From the NCBI RefSeq assembly GCF_014207185.1, contig NZ_JACHCP010000006.1:1-64000 (forward strand): a stretch of 64,000 bases of DNA, given 5' to 3'. The first letter of the stretch is position 1, and each line of letters begins with the position of its first letter. Position numbers and translations under genes: made by a program. The notes under the pieces are model-generated. The model ran no database searches, was not told the origin of the DNA, and saw only the letters and a list, made by a program, of their open reading frames with translations. This document shows, one piece after another, positions 53,091 to 62,546 of the stretch. Origin of the DNA: Rhodanobacter sp. A1T4. GTDB taxonomy: Bacteria > Pseudomonadota > Gammaproteobacteria > Xanthomonadales > Rhodanobacteraceae.

Positions 53091-53239
53091 GGAGGCAATT
53101 CAGCTGTAGGTGTGGCGGTCGGAAGGCTCTAGCGAAGAGTGCGGCCATGGATGGCCGCTTCTGGACCAGCCAATTCAAGCGCCGCGTGTTGTCGAGACCC
53201 TCTCCAGACAACAGCAATCATGGAAGATTGCACAAATAA

Positions 53240-53315
53240 TGGTGCTCCCTACGAGACTCGAACTCGTGTTCCCGCCTTGAGAGGGCAGTGTCCTGGGCCA
53301 CTAGACGAAGGGAGC
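53240..53315 (-). tRNA. tRNA-Glu (anticodon CTC), CCA encoded
   Basis: The minus strand folds into a 76-base tRNA. The acceptor stem pairs GCTCCCT with AGGGAGC followed by A-CCA. The D arm has GTCTAGTGGCCCAGGAC, the anticodon stem TGCC/GGCG encloses loop CTCTCAA with anticodon CTC, and the T arm is ACGAG-TTCGAGT-CTCGT. The features match tRNA-Glu. The CCA end is in the DNA. Confidence 0.95.
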
Positions 53316-53423
53316 GTTATCCTGCGAGGCGCGCTAGTATAACGGAATTGTTTCGCCCGGCAATGCTCGATACGCCTGATTCCAGGTATGCATTGACGGC
53401 GCTGTATTCTAACGATTCAACTC

Positions 53424-54815
53424 ATGGGCCCATCGTCCTGCAAGGATTCCTACCGCTTGAACTTCGAACCAGGGACCGACATCACGCCGACGCTGCGGAT
53501 CATTCCGCGTGAACAGCACATCATCTCCCGCAAGAACATCAGCAAAGCGGCCCTGCGCGTCCTATACCGTTTGAACGAGGCCGGCTATACGGCTTACCTG
53601 GTGGGTGGTGCGGTCCGCGATCTGCTGCTGGGTCTGCATCCCAAGGATTTCGACGTTGCCACCAGTGCGACGCCGGACGAGGTGAAAAAGTTGTTCCGCA
53701 ACTGCCGCCTGATCGGTCGGCGCTTTCGCCTGGCGCACGTGGTATTCGGGCCGGAGATCATCGAGGTGGCGACGTTCCGTGGCTTGGGTGAAGAGGGCGG
53801 CGAAGGTGATCGCCACATCGTCGACGGTCGAATCGTGCGGGACAACATCTGGGGCACCATCGAAGAAGACGCCATTCGCCGCGACTTCCGCGTCAATGCG
53901 ATGTATTACGACATCAGCGACTTCTCTGTGCGCGACTACGTCAATGGCAGCCGCGATCTCGACGATCGGGTGCTGCGACTCATTGGCGATCCGGTCACAC
54001 GTTATCGCGAGGATCCCGTGCGCATGCTGCGCGCAGCGCGGCTGGCGGCCAAGCTCGACATGCAAATCGATGCGGCTGCCATGGCGCCGTTCGAGACGCT
54101 CGGTCCGCTGCTGGGCGACGCGGCGCCAGCGCGGTTGTTCGACGAATCGCTGAAGATGTTTCTCGGTGGCCAGGGTCTGAAAAGCTTTCGCATGCTTGAA
54201 AAGTGCGGGCTGCTGAAATTTCTGTTCCCGGCCACGGCGCGAGCGCTCAAGCGTGGCGATCAGGCGTTGCGTTCACTGGTCGAGCAGGGTCTGGCCAATA
54301 CCGACACCCGTATCGCCGAAGGCAAGTCGGTGACGCCGGCTTTCCTGTTTGCGGTGCTGCTGTGGGGCGAGGTGCGCGATCTAGCGCATCAGTGGATTGG
54401 GCAGGGTATGGACGGCAACGAAGCGTGGGCGCGTGCCGCCGCGCAAGTCGTTGCCGAGCAGTGCCAGCGGGTGGCGATCCCGCGACGGTTCACCTTCACC
54501 ATGGACGAAATCTGGTCGCTGCAGCCGCGCTTCGAGCAGATCCAGCGCAAGCGGGTGTTCCGCCTGATGACGCATCCGCGCTTTCGCGCTGCCTTCGACT
54601 TTCTGCTGCTGCGTGCGGATGAGTCGCCGGCGATGCGTGAGTTGGGTCAGTGGTGGGCGCACGCGCAGTTGCTGCCGCAGGATGTGCTGGCGGCGGCGCT
54701 GCCGGCTGGCGGCGGCAGTCATGCCAGTGACAATATGCCGATGCCCAGCGCCGGTCGGCCGCCGCGTCCGCGTCGGCGTCGCCGCAAGCCGGGCGACAAA
54801 TCGGGCTCGGCGTGA
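53424..54815 (+). CDS. pcnB: Poly(A) polymerase I
   Basis: PcnB adds poly(A) tails to RNA and promotes decay. The 463-residue product has the nucleotidyltransferase core (TAYLVGGAVRDLLLGLHPKD, FDVATSATPDEV), the RNA-binding neck (DPVRMLRAARLAAKLDMQID) and a basic tail (RPPRPRRRRRKPGDKSG) typical of poly(A) polymerase and not of CCA-adding enzyme. The start is taken as ATG 53424; the first 30 residues are weakly conserved, so a later start is possible. It overlaps folK by four bases. Confidence 0.93.
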   Translation: MGPSSCKDSYRLNFEPGTDITPTLRIIPREQHIISRKNISKAALRVLYRLNEAGYTAYLVGGAVRDLLLGLHPKDFDVATSATPDEVKKLFRNCRLIGRRFRLAHVVFGPEIIEVATFRGLGEEGGEGDRHIVDGRIVRDNIWGTIEEDAIRRDFRVNAMYYDISDFSVRDYVNGSRDLDDRVLRLIGDPVTRYREDPVRMLRAARLAAKLDMQIDAAAMAPFETLGPLLGDAAPARLFDESLKMFLGGQGLKSFRMLEKCGLLKFLFPATARALKRGDQALRSLVEQGLANTDTRIAEGKSVTPAFLFAVLLWGEVRDLAHQWIGQGMDGNEAWARAAAQVVAEQCQRVAIPRRFTFTMDEIWSLQPRFEQIQRKRVFRLMTHPRFRAAFDFLLLRADESPAMRELGQWWAHAQLLPQDVLAAALPAGGGSHASDNMPMPSAGRPPRPRRRRRKPGDKSGSA

Positions 54816-55291
54816 CACTGGCTTACGTCGCACTTGGCAGCAATCTGGGTGATTCGCGGCAGCAGGTGCTTGATGCCATGGATGCGTTGGCCGCGTTGCC
54901 GGATACGCGCCTGCTGCAGCGTTCGCACCTCTATCTGACGCCACCCTGGGGCGTGGTTGAGCAGCCACCGTTCGTCAATGCCGCAGTGGCACTGGATACC
55001 GCGCTATCGCCGCATCAGCTACTGGATGCGTTGCTGCGGATCGAAACAGCGGCGGGCCGGATTCGTGCCGAGCGCAACGGCCCACGTATGCTGGATCTGG
55101 ATGTGCTTCATGTCGATGGTGTGCAGTTGGACGATGAACGTCTGGTGCTACCGCACCCACGCATGGCCGAGCGGGCTTTCGTGCTGTTACCGCTGCGCGA
55201 CATTGCGCCTGCGCTGGAGATAACTGGCCACGGATCGGTGTCGATGCTGTTGGCGAAGCTCGACTCCGCAGGTTGTGAAAGGTTGTTCTGA
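54812..55291 (+). CDS. folK: Hydroxymethyl-dihydropterin pyrophosphokinase FolK
   Basis: FolK transfers pyrophosphate to 6-hydroxymethyl-dihydropterin in folate synthesis. The 159-residue product has YVALGSNLGDSRQQV at the start, YLTPPWGVVEQPPFVNAAVA, and the family signature RNGPRMLDLDVLHVDG followed by LPHPRMAERAFVLLPL. The start is GTG 54812, overlapping pcnB. The pcnB-folK-panBC order is standard in gammaproteobacteria. Confidence 0.95.
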   Translation: MTLAYVALGSNLGDSRQQVLDAMDALAALPDTRLLQRSHLYLTPPWGVVEQPPFVNAAVALDTALSPHQLLDALLRIETAAGRIRAERNGPRMLDLDVLHVDGVQLDDERLVLPHPRMAERAFVLLPLRDIAPALEITGHGSVSMLLAKLDSAGCERLF

Positions 55292-55369
55292 GAGCATCCG
55301 GCCTTGAGCCACCACCGCGAGCGGCCGATAATCGGCGCCCGTTGTCCGTTGTTACCGTGAGGAATTGCC

Positions 55370-56200
55370 GTGTACGTGCAGAACGCCAGCACCCCCGAAC
55401 GCAAGCTGGTTACCGTGCCAGGCTTGCATGCGATGAAAGCGCAGGGACGGCGTATCGTCGTGTTGACCGCCTACGACGCCAGTTTCGCCTGGCAGCTGGA
55501 AACAGCCGGGATCGATATTGCGCTGGTAGGTGATTCGCTCGGCATGGTGGTGCAGGGCCATCGCAGCACGCTGCCGGTGACCCTCGACCAGATGGTTTAC
55601 CACACTACCGCTGTTGCTCGTGGGCTGTCGGCAACGATGCTCGTGGCCGATCTGCCGTTCATGGCCGACCGCGATACGACGCACGTGCTTGAGGCCGGTG
55701 CGCGGCTGGTGGGAGAGGCGGGTGCCGCGATGGTAAAGATCGAAGGCGCCGCGCCACATATTCTCGAAGGTATTGCCGCGCTGGTCGCCCGGGCCATTCC
55801 CGTTTGCGCTCATCTGGGCCTGACGCCGCAGTCGGTGCACAAGTTCGGCGGTTTTCGTATCCAGGGGCGCGAGCAGGCCGCGGCCGACCATATCCTGGCC
55901 GAGGCGCTGGCGATTCAGGCCGCGGGCGCCGATCTGCTTGTGCTCGAAGGCGTGCCCACCACGTTGGGCGAACGCGTGACAGCAGCGCTGAATATCCCCG
56001 TGATTGGTATCGGTGCCGGCCCGCACTGCGACGGGCAGGTGCTGGTGATCCATGATGTACTCGGCATTACGCCGGGCAAGCGACCCAAGTTCAGCAAGGA
56101 TTTCCTGGCCGGGCGCGATTCTGTCGGGGCAGCGATCGCTGCGTATGCCGAGGACGTGCGCAGCGGCGCTTTCCCGGCGCCCGAACACTGTTTCAACTGA
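55370..56200 (+). CDS. panB: 3-methyl-2-oxobutanoate hydroxymethyltransferase PanB
   Basis: PanB makes ketopantoate, the first committed step to pantothenate. The 276-residue product has VLTAYDASFAWQLETAGIDI, LVGDSLGMVVQGHRSTLPVT (metal and substrate loop), the KIEGA region and IGIGAGPHCDGQVLVIHD near the C-terminus. The start is GTG 55370 with GTGAGGA upstream. Confidence 0.95.
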   Translation: MYVQNASTPERKLVTVPGLHAMKAQGRRIVVLTAYDASFAWQLETAGIDIALVGDSLGMVVQGHRSTLPVTLDQMVYHTTAVARGLSATMLVADLPFMADRDTTHVLEAGARLVGEAGAAMVKIEGAAPHILEGIAALVARAIPVCAHLGLTPQSVHKFGGFRIQGREQAAADHILAEALAIQAAGADLLVLEGVPTTLGERVTAALNIPVIGIGAGPHCDGQVLVIHDVLGITPGKRPKFSKDFLAGRDSVGAAIAAYAEDVRSGAFPAPEHCFN

Positions 56201-56220
56201 CGCAACCGAAGCTCTCAACC

Positions 56221-57066
56221 ATGCAGACCGTACAAGACGCTCCCGCGCTGCGCGCGGCCATCCGCGGCTGGCGCAGCAAAGGCCAGACGGTAGGCTTCGT
56301 GCCGACCATGGGCAATCTGCACGCCGGTCATCAGTCGCTGATCAAGCTGGCACGGGTGCGCACCGAACGGGTGATTGCCAGCGTGTTCGTCAATCCCACC
56401 CAGTTCGGTCCCAATGAGGATTTCGAGCGTTACCCGCGCACGCTGTTGCAGGATCAGGCGGCGCTGGCCGATCAGGATTGCGATCTGCTGTTTGCGCCGG
56501 ACGTGGGAACGCTCTACCCCTTTGGGGCCGAACACAGCGTCAGTCTGCATGTTCCGCAGATCACCGACGTACTGGAAGGCGCCCATCGGCCGGGGCACTT
56601 CGATGGCATGGCGACGGTGGTATGCAAGCTGTTCAACCTGGTGCAGCCGGACGTCGCCGTATTCGGCCAGAAAGATTTCCAGCAGCTGAAGGTGGTCGAG
56701 CGGATGGTTCGTGACCTTTCGCTGCCGGTAAAGGTGATGGCCGCCCCAACATTGCGCGCGGATGACGGACTGGCGCTAAGTTCACGCAATCAGTATCTCT
56801 CCGCTGACGAGCGTGCCCGGGCGGTGTTGATCCATGACACGCTGGTCAAGATGCGCGAGCTATTCCTGCAGGGGCACGCGTGGCGGGCACTGGAGCAGGT
56901 AGCCACCTCGCGGCTGGTTCGCGCCGGTTTCGTGCCCGATTATGCCGTGATTCGCCGTGTTGACGACCTGGCCGAACCTGCTGAAGACCAACGTGAAGGC
57001 CTGATAGCGCTCATCGCCGCCCGGCTGGGGACGACCCGGCTGATCGACAACTTGATGTTCGACTAA
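56221..57066 (+). CDS. panC: Pantothenate synthetase PanC
   Basis: PanC ligates pantoate and beta-alanine using ATP. The 281-residue product has the HIGH-like loop [53 protein letters not shown] and the KMSKS-like [16 protein letters not shown]. It is 20 bases after panB. Confidence 0.95.
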   Translation: MQTVQDAPALRAAIRGWRSKGQTVGFVPTMGNLHAGHQSLIKLARVRTERVIASVFVNPTQFGPNEDFERYPRTLLQDQAALADQDCDLLFAPDVGTLYPFGAEHSVSLHVPQITDVLEGAHRPGHFDGMATVVCKLFNLVQPDVAVFGQKDFQQLKVVERMVRDLSLPVKVMAAPTLRADDGLALSSRNQYLSADERARAVLIHDTLVKMRELFLQGHAWRALEQVATSRLVRAGFVPDYAVIRRVDDLAEPAEDQREGLIALIAARLGTTRLIDNLMFD

Positions 57067-57166
57067 AGCGCCCCTACGTAAGGGCCAGGTTGCCGCAGAG
57101 TTGCGGCGAAGCCTCCGGGCTTCGATAATTACCCGTTACGCAGGCCGTTCCTGCGGGAAGTACGTC

Positions 57167-57553
57167 ATGCACCTGAACATGCTCAAGGCCAAGATCCACC
57201 GGGTCACCGTCACGCACGCCGAGCTTCACTACGAAGGCTCGATCGCGATCGACGGCGTGTTGCTCGATGCCTCCGGCATTCGCGAGTACGAGCAGATCCA
57301 TGCCTGGAACATCAACAACGGCAAGCGATTTGTCACGTATGCACTGCGCGCCGAGGAAGGTTCGGGCATCATTTCGGTCAACGGCAGCGCCGCCCATCGC
57401 GCTCAGCCCGGTGACCTGATCATCATCGCCGCCTTCGCCCAGCTCAGCGAAGCCGAGCTGGAGAAATTCCAGCCCACACTGGTCTACGCCGATGCGCATA
57501 ACCGCATCTCGCATACCAATCGGTCCATTCCCAAGCAGATGGCAGCCGCCTAA
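57167..57553 (+). CDS. panD: Aspartate 1-decarboxylase PanD
   Basis: PanD makes beta-alanine and is activated by self-cleavage to form a pyruvoyl group. From ATG 57167 it has 128 residues; the cleavage site is G24-S25 in [10 protein letters not shown]. Other landmarks are [17 protein letters not shown] and [19 protein letters not shown]. The upstream gap of 100 bases from panC holds a small hairpin (CGAAGCC 57107-57113 with GGCTTCG 57118-57124). With panB and panC it completes the route to pantothenate. Confidence 0.95.
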   Translation: MHLNMLKAKIHRVTVTHAELHYEGSIAIDGVLLDASGIREYEQIHAWNINNGKRFVTYALRAEEGSGIISVNGSAAHRAQPGDLIIIAAFAQLSEAELEKFQPTLVYADAHNRISHTNRSIPKQMAAA

Positions 57554-57565
57554 AGCCTTTCGGCG

Positions 57566-57576
57566 CAGGGCTCCAT

Positions 57577-57585
<9 letters not shown>
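57566..57585. terminator. Small hairpin between convergent panD and queG
   Basis: CAGGGCT (57566-57572) pairs with AGCCCTG (57579-57585) around a 6-base loop and overlaps the queG stop. There is no T-run; weak evidence. Confidence 0.35.
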
Positions 57586-58674
<1,089 letters not shown>

Positions 58675-58677
58675 GCC

Positions 58678-58683
58678 TATAAT
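58678..58683 (+). promoter_or_regulatory. Perfect -10 element just ahead of nnrD
   Basis: TATAAT at 58678-58683 lies 5 bases before the nnrD ATG at 58689. A matching -35 box is not evident (TATTGT at 58656-58661 is the best, 16 bases upstream). Transcription from it would begin at or next to the ATG, giving a leaderless mRNA. Confidence 0.35.
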
Positions 58684-58688
58684 TCCGG

Positions 58689-60191
58689 ATGCCCAATTCC
58701 CTTCACAGTCGAGATCTCTACACCGTCGAGCAGTTGCGCGTGCTGGAGCGCAAGGCGTTTGCCGCGCTGGCGGTTTCCGGTACGGACCTGATGCGTCGCG
58801 CGGCCAGCGCCGCCTTGAACAGCCTTCGACGGCACTGGCCCGAGGCTCGCCGCATCAGTATCTACTGTGGCCCAGGCAATAACGGTGGCGATGGCTTTTT
58901 GCTTGGCGTGCTGGCACGCGAGGCGGGACTGCAGGTACAGATCATCGCACTGAGCGACGCCTCGCATGGTGACGCGGCCTTGGCGCGAGCAGCCTGGGAA
59001 GCCGATGACGGCCAAGTGCACCGATGGAGTTCGGACGACACCGCACTGCCTGCCGCCGATGTGCAGGTGGATGCGCTGTACGGCATTGGTCTCAATCGTG
59101 CTCTGGAGTCATCCATTGCGACGCTGATCGAATGCATCAATGCGATGGATACCCCCGTGCTGGCGCTCGATGTGCCCTCAGGCATCAATGCCGACAGCGG
59201 TCGGCAGCTTGGCGCAGCGGTGCGGGCAGATGTCACGGTCACGTTCATTGCCAACAAGCGCGGGCTGAACACTGGCCAGTCCGCTGACTATGCAGGGTTA
59301 TTGGAGGTCGCAACGCTGGGTGTGCCCGAGGATGTCTATGCAGCGGCACGACCCGATGCGCAGTTGCTGGCAGTGGATTCGTTGCCGCCGCGTCCTCGCT
59401 ATGCCAATAAAGGCAACAACGGTCACGTGCTGGTGATCGGCGGCGACCATGGCATGGCTGGCGCGGTGAGAATGGCGGGTGAGTCGGCCTTGCGGACGGG
59501 CGCTGGCCTGGTCAGCGTGGCCACGCGGGCGGGGCATATAACGGCATTAAATGCAGCGCGACCGGAGCTGATGGCGCACGAGGTCGATGGGCCGCAGACA
59601 CTGGAGCCATTGCTCGAACGCGCCAGCGTGATTGCACTGGGACCGGGTCTCGGCAAGGGTGCATGGGGTCATGCGCTGTGGCTGACGGCGCTGGATGCCA
59701 ACAAGCCACTTGTACTCGATGCCGATGGGCTGAACTTGCTCTCGCGCGAGCACCGCCAGTTCGCTGGGGCGACTGTGTTGACGCCGCATCCCGGCGAAGC
59801 GGGGCGTTTGCTGGGTGTAGAGACAAAAGATATCGAGCGCGATCGCTTTGCCGCCGCGCGCGAGTTGGCCCATCGCTACAAAGCCGTGGTGGTGCTCAAG
59901 GGATCGGGAAGCCTGATTGCCGATCCGTCCGGACGTCTGGACGTCTGTCCTTGGGGCAACCCCGGCATGGCATCGGGCGGCATGGGCGATCTGCTGACTG
60001 GCATCATCGCGGCTTTGCTCGCACAGGGTTGCGATGCCTGGCAGGCGGCTTGTCTGGGCGTTGGATTGCATGCGCGGGCAGGTGATCATGCTGCCAGACA
60101 GGGTGAGCGTGGTTTGCTGGCCACGGATCTGCTGCCAGCGCTGCATGCGCTGGTCAACGGCCTGTCTGCCCATGAGCATGACCATGTCTGA
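58689..60191 (+). CDS. nnrD: Bifunctional NAD(P)HX epimerase/dehydratase
   Basis: This fused enzyme repairs hydrated NADH and NADPH. The 500-residue protein has an N-terminal YjeF_N epimerase domain (about 1-210, with CGPGNNGGDGFLLGVLA and LALDVPSGINADSG) and a C-terminal dehydratase domain of the ribokinase fold (about 230-490, with KGNNGHVLVIGGDHGMAGAV, LTPHPGEAGRLL and NPGMASGGMGDLLTGIIAAL). Both active-site regions look intact. The stop overlaps the tsaE start. Confidence 0.94.
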   Translation: MPNSLHSRDLYTVEQLRVLERKAFAALAVSGTDLMRRAASAALNSLRRHWPEARRISIYCGPGNNGGDGFLLGVLAREAGLQVQIIALSDASHGDAALARAAWEADDGQVHRWSSDDTALPAADVQVDALYGIGLNRALESSIATLIECINAMDTPVLALDVPSGINADSGRQLGAAVRADVTVTFIANKRGLNTGQSADYAGLLEVATLGVPEDVYAAARPDAQLLAVDSLPPRPRYANKGNNGHVLVIGGDHGMAGAVRMAGESALRTGAGLVSVATRAGHITALNAARPELMAHEVDGPQTLEPLLERASVIALGPGLGKGAWGHALWLTALDANKPLVLDADGLNLLSREHRQFAGATVLTPHPGEAGRLLGVETKDIERDRFAAARELAHRYKAVVVLKGSGSLIADPSGRLDVCPWGNPGMASGGMGDLLTGIIAALLAQGCDAWQAACLGVGLHARAGDHAARQGERGLLATDLLPALHALVNGLSAHEHDHV

Positions 60192-60678
60192 AACATTGGG
60201 AGGCCAACCGCAATGGGCGCTGCCTGACGAGGACGCCACCCGTGCGCTGGCTGTTCGGGTGGCCCGCGCGCTCGATGAAGGGATGGTGTTCTATCTATAC
60301 GGTCCCTTGGGCGCGGGCAAAACCAGCTTCGCGCGGGCCTTGCTGACGGCGCTGGGCGTCGGCGAGCGCGTCAAGAGCCCCACTTACAGTCTGATCGAAG
60401 GCTATGTCGCAAGAGGGCGGCCCGCGTGGCATCTGGATCTGTATCGGATCGCAGATCCCGGCGAACTGGAGTGGCTAGGTTTGGATGCGCTGAGCGATCC
60501 GGCAGCGCTGGTGCTGGTGGAGTGGCCCGAGCGCGGCGTCGGCGCCTTGCCGGCGGCTGACCTGGAATGGCATCTGGTCTATGCCGGTGATGGTCGGCAC
60601 GCAAGGGCGCATGCGCTCACGGCGCGTGGCGAGCGGCTGCTGGAGCAGCTGAACTGGACGAAGTTCGACGGCGTATGA
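60184..60678 (+). CDS. tsaE: tRNA threonylcarbamoyladenosine ATPase subunit TsaE
   Basis: TsaE is the ATPase of the TsaBDE complex that makes the t6A tRNA modification. From ATG 60184 it has 164 residues (60172 and 60178 are alternative ATGs). It has Walker A YGPLGAGKTSFARALL, VKSPTYSLIEGY, the conserved HLDLYRIADPGELEWLGLD and Walker-B-like VLVEWPERG. It sits after nnrD and before the amidase and mutL, the usual order. Confidence 0.94.
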   Translation: MSETLGGQPQWALPDEDATRALAVRVARALDEGMVFYLYGPLGAGKTSFARALLTALGVGERVKSPTYSLIEGYVARGRPAWHLDLYRIADPGELEWLGLDALSDPAALVLVEWPERGVGALPAADLEWHLVYAGDGRHARAHALTARGERLLEQLNWTKFDGV

Positions 60679-60858
60679 CCGCGGCAGAAAAGCTTAAGCG
60701 CTGATTTTCCTTGAGTTTCGCCGTAAACATTCTCGGGCAACGATCCTTTCGTAATGCGTGGCTTGCAATCGATAACTTGATATGGCCTGACGGATAGCCT
60801 GCAGGTTACGGATAAACAAAGAAAAATGCTGTTGCATTCGCGCAGGGACTGCGCTTCA

Positions 60859-62454
60859 ATGCGGCTTATGAGGGCATACCTGAACAAGATGGGTGGATTC
60901 GCAGTCGCGATTATGGCGGCCGCGCCGCTTTGCCTGACTCACGCTGCTGATCTCAAGGGTGCTCGTGTCTGGGCTGGCCCCGAGTACACCCGCCTGGTTA
61001 TCGATGCCGCTGGTCCGTTGGACTACAAGGTCACCCAATCGGGCGATCAACTCATGGTCGACCTCGCTGATAGCAAGGTCGCCGATGGTTTCGCCGATCC
61101 CGCCGGGCATGGCCTGTTTCACGGCATGACTCACGGGCAGCGGGGTGGCCGGTTGCAGCTGACGGCCAAGATCGATCCGAACAGCCGTTTGAAAAGTTTT
61201 GTTCTGAAGCCGACCAGCGGTTCGGATTATCGCCTTGTGCTGGATCTGTATCCCGGTACGGCACCGACCGGACCGGTGATGCCGCACAGCGCGGTGGTCG
61301 CGGAGCAAGTGCCGAGCGATGATTCGACCGTTGCGGCGAAGACTGTCTCGGCCGACGTGCTCAGCGAGCCGGAGCCGCCCGCGGTTCCTACTCCCGTTCG
61401 GACCTCTCGCAGCTCACGCAACAGCGGCACGTCCGCCCGTGACGCAGCTGTCATGCTCGGTGGCCAGCGCAAGGTAGTAGTGGCGATCGATGCAGGTCAT
61501 GGTGGCAAGGATCAGGGCGCGCATGGCCCGGGCGGCACGCTGGAAAAGAACGTCACGCTGGCGGTTGCCCGCGATCTGGCCGGACTGATCAACCGCCAGC
61601 CGGGCATGAAGGCCGTGCTGACCCGAGACGGCGACTATTTCATCGAGCTGACACAGCGCTTCAAGATCGCCCGCGACAACAAGGCCGACCTGTTCATTTC
61701 GATCCACGCAGACTCTTACACCAGCGACGATGCCAAGGGTTCATCGGTGTGGGTGCTGTCGCCGCGTGGCAAGACCAACGAGGCGGCTCGCTTTCTAGCC
61801 GATCGCGAAAACGCCGAACTGATCGGTGGCACCACGCTGGATGACAAGAGTGACGATCTGGCTAAGGTATTGATGGATTTGCAGCAGAGCTGGGCTATTC
61901 AGGCAAGTGACACGATTGCCGGCAACGTGCTCAGGGCGCTGGGCATGCTTGGCCCGACCCATCGTGGCTACGTCGAGCAGGCCAACTTTGTGGTGCTGCG
62001 GTCACCGGATGTGCCGTCGATCCTGGTCGAGACCGCCTTTATCAGCAATCCATCCGAGGAGCGCAAGCTGCGCGACCCCGACCATCAGGATCAACTCGCT
62101 GCCGCGGTGATGAGCGGCGTCAAGAATTATTTTGAATCCACGCCCCCCCCGGGAACCTGGTTTGCGGCGCAGGCCGCACGTCGCAATGGTGGCGATCTCG
62201 CATCGACCGGCGGGCCTGACAAATCGGCCATGGCACTGGCGGATGCCGATGACGATAGCGGGACCTCCCAGGCCAGCAGCGACAAGCCACGTTCGTATGT
62301 CAAGGCGCGCGATATGCATCGTGTTGGCCCGGGCGAAAGCCTGCGCAGCATTGCCAACCAGTACGGCGTCAGCGTCAGCTCGCTGAAAAGCGCCAACCAG
62401 ATCAGCAGCAACAGCGTGCGCGCTGGCACCATGCTGGCCATTCCGACAAGCTGA
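60859..62454 (+). CDS. N-acetylmuramoyl-L-alanine amidase with AMIN and LysM domains (AmiB/AmiC type)
   Basis: A periplasmic amidase that splits septal peptidoglycan. The product is 531 residues from ATG 60859 (ATG 60826 would lengthen the leader). It has a signal peptide ending LTHA-AD, an AMIN domain (about 30-125), a linker, the zinc amidase domain Amidase_3 (about 205-430; DAGHGGKDQGAHG, SIHADSYTSDDAKGSSVWVL, LVETAFISNPSEE) and a C-terminal LysM (HRVGPGESLRSIANQYGVSV). AMIN-Amidase_3-LysM resembles AmiB. Adjacent mutL fits the tsaE-amiB-mutL order. Confidence 0.93.
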   Translation: MRLMRAYLNKMGGFAVAIMAAAPLCLTHAADLKGARVWAGPEYTRLVIDAAGPLDYKVTQSGDQLMVDLADSKVADGFADPAGHGLFHGMTHGQRGGRLQLTAKIDPNSRLKSFVLKPTSGSDYRLVLDLYPGTAPTGPVMPHSAVVAEQVPSDDSTVAAKTVSADVLSEPEPPAVPTPVRTSRSSRNSGTSARDAAVMLGGQRKVVVAIDAGHGGKDQGAHGPGGTLEKNVTLAVARDLAGLINRQPGMKAVLTRDGDYFIELTQRFKIARDNKADLFISIHADSYTSDDAKGSSVWVLSPRGKTNEAARFLADRENAELIGGTTLDDKSDDLAKVLMDLQQSWAIQASDTIAGNVLRALGMLGPTHRGYVEQANFVVLRSPDVPSILVETAFISNPSEERKLRDPDHQDQLAAAVMSGVKNYFESTPPPGTWFAAQAARRNGGDLASTGGPDKSAMALADADDDSGTSQASSDKPRSYVKARDMHRVGPGESLRSIANQYGVSVSSLKSANQISSNSVRAGTMLAIPTS

Positions 62455-62546
62455 AGCCGCTTCAGCGGAAGCGGGCCTTTGACCCAATAAGGTAGTAACC
62501 GACGTCGCCGCTTTCATGCCGCTCGCCGCTCGCTTAAGCTTGACGG

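Noticed and set aside
53139..53342. ORFs across the tRNA-Glu region
   Set aside because: They run through the tRNA gene, which is unambiguous from its stems, anticodon and CCA end.
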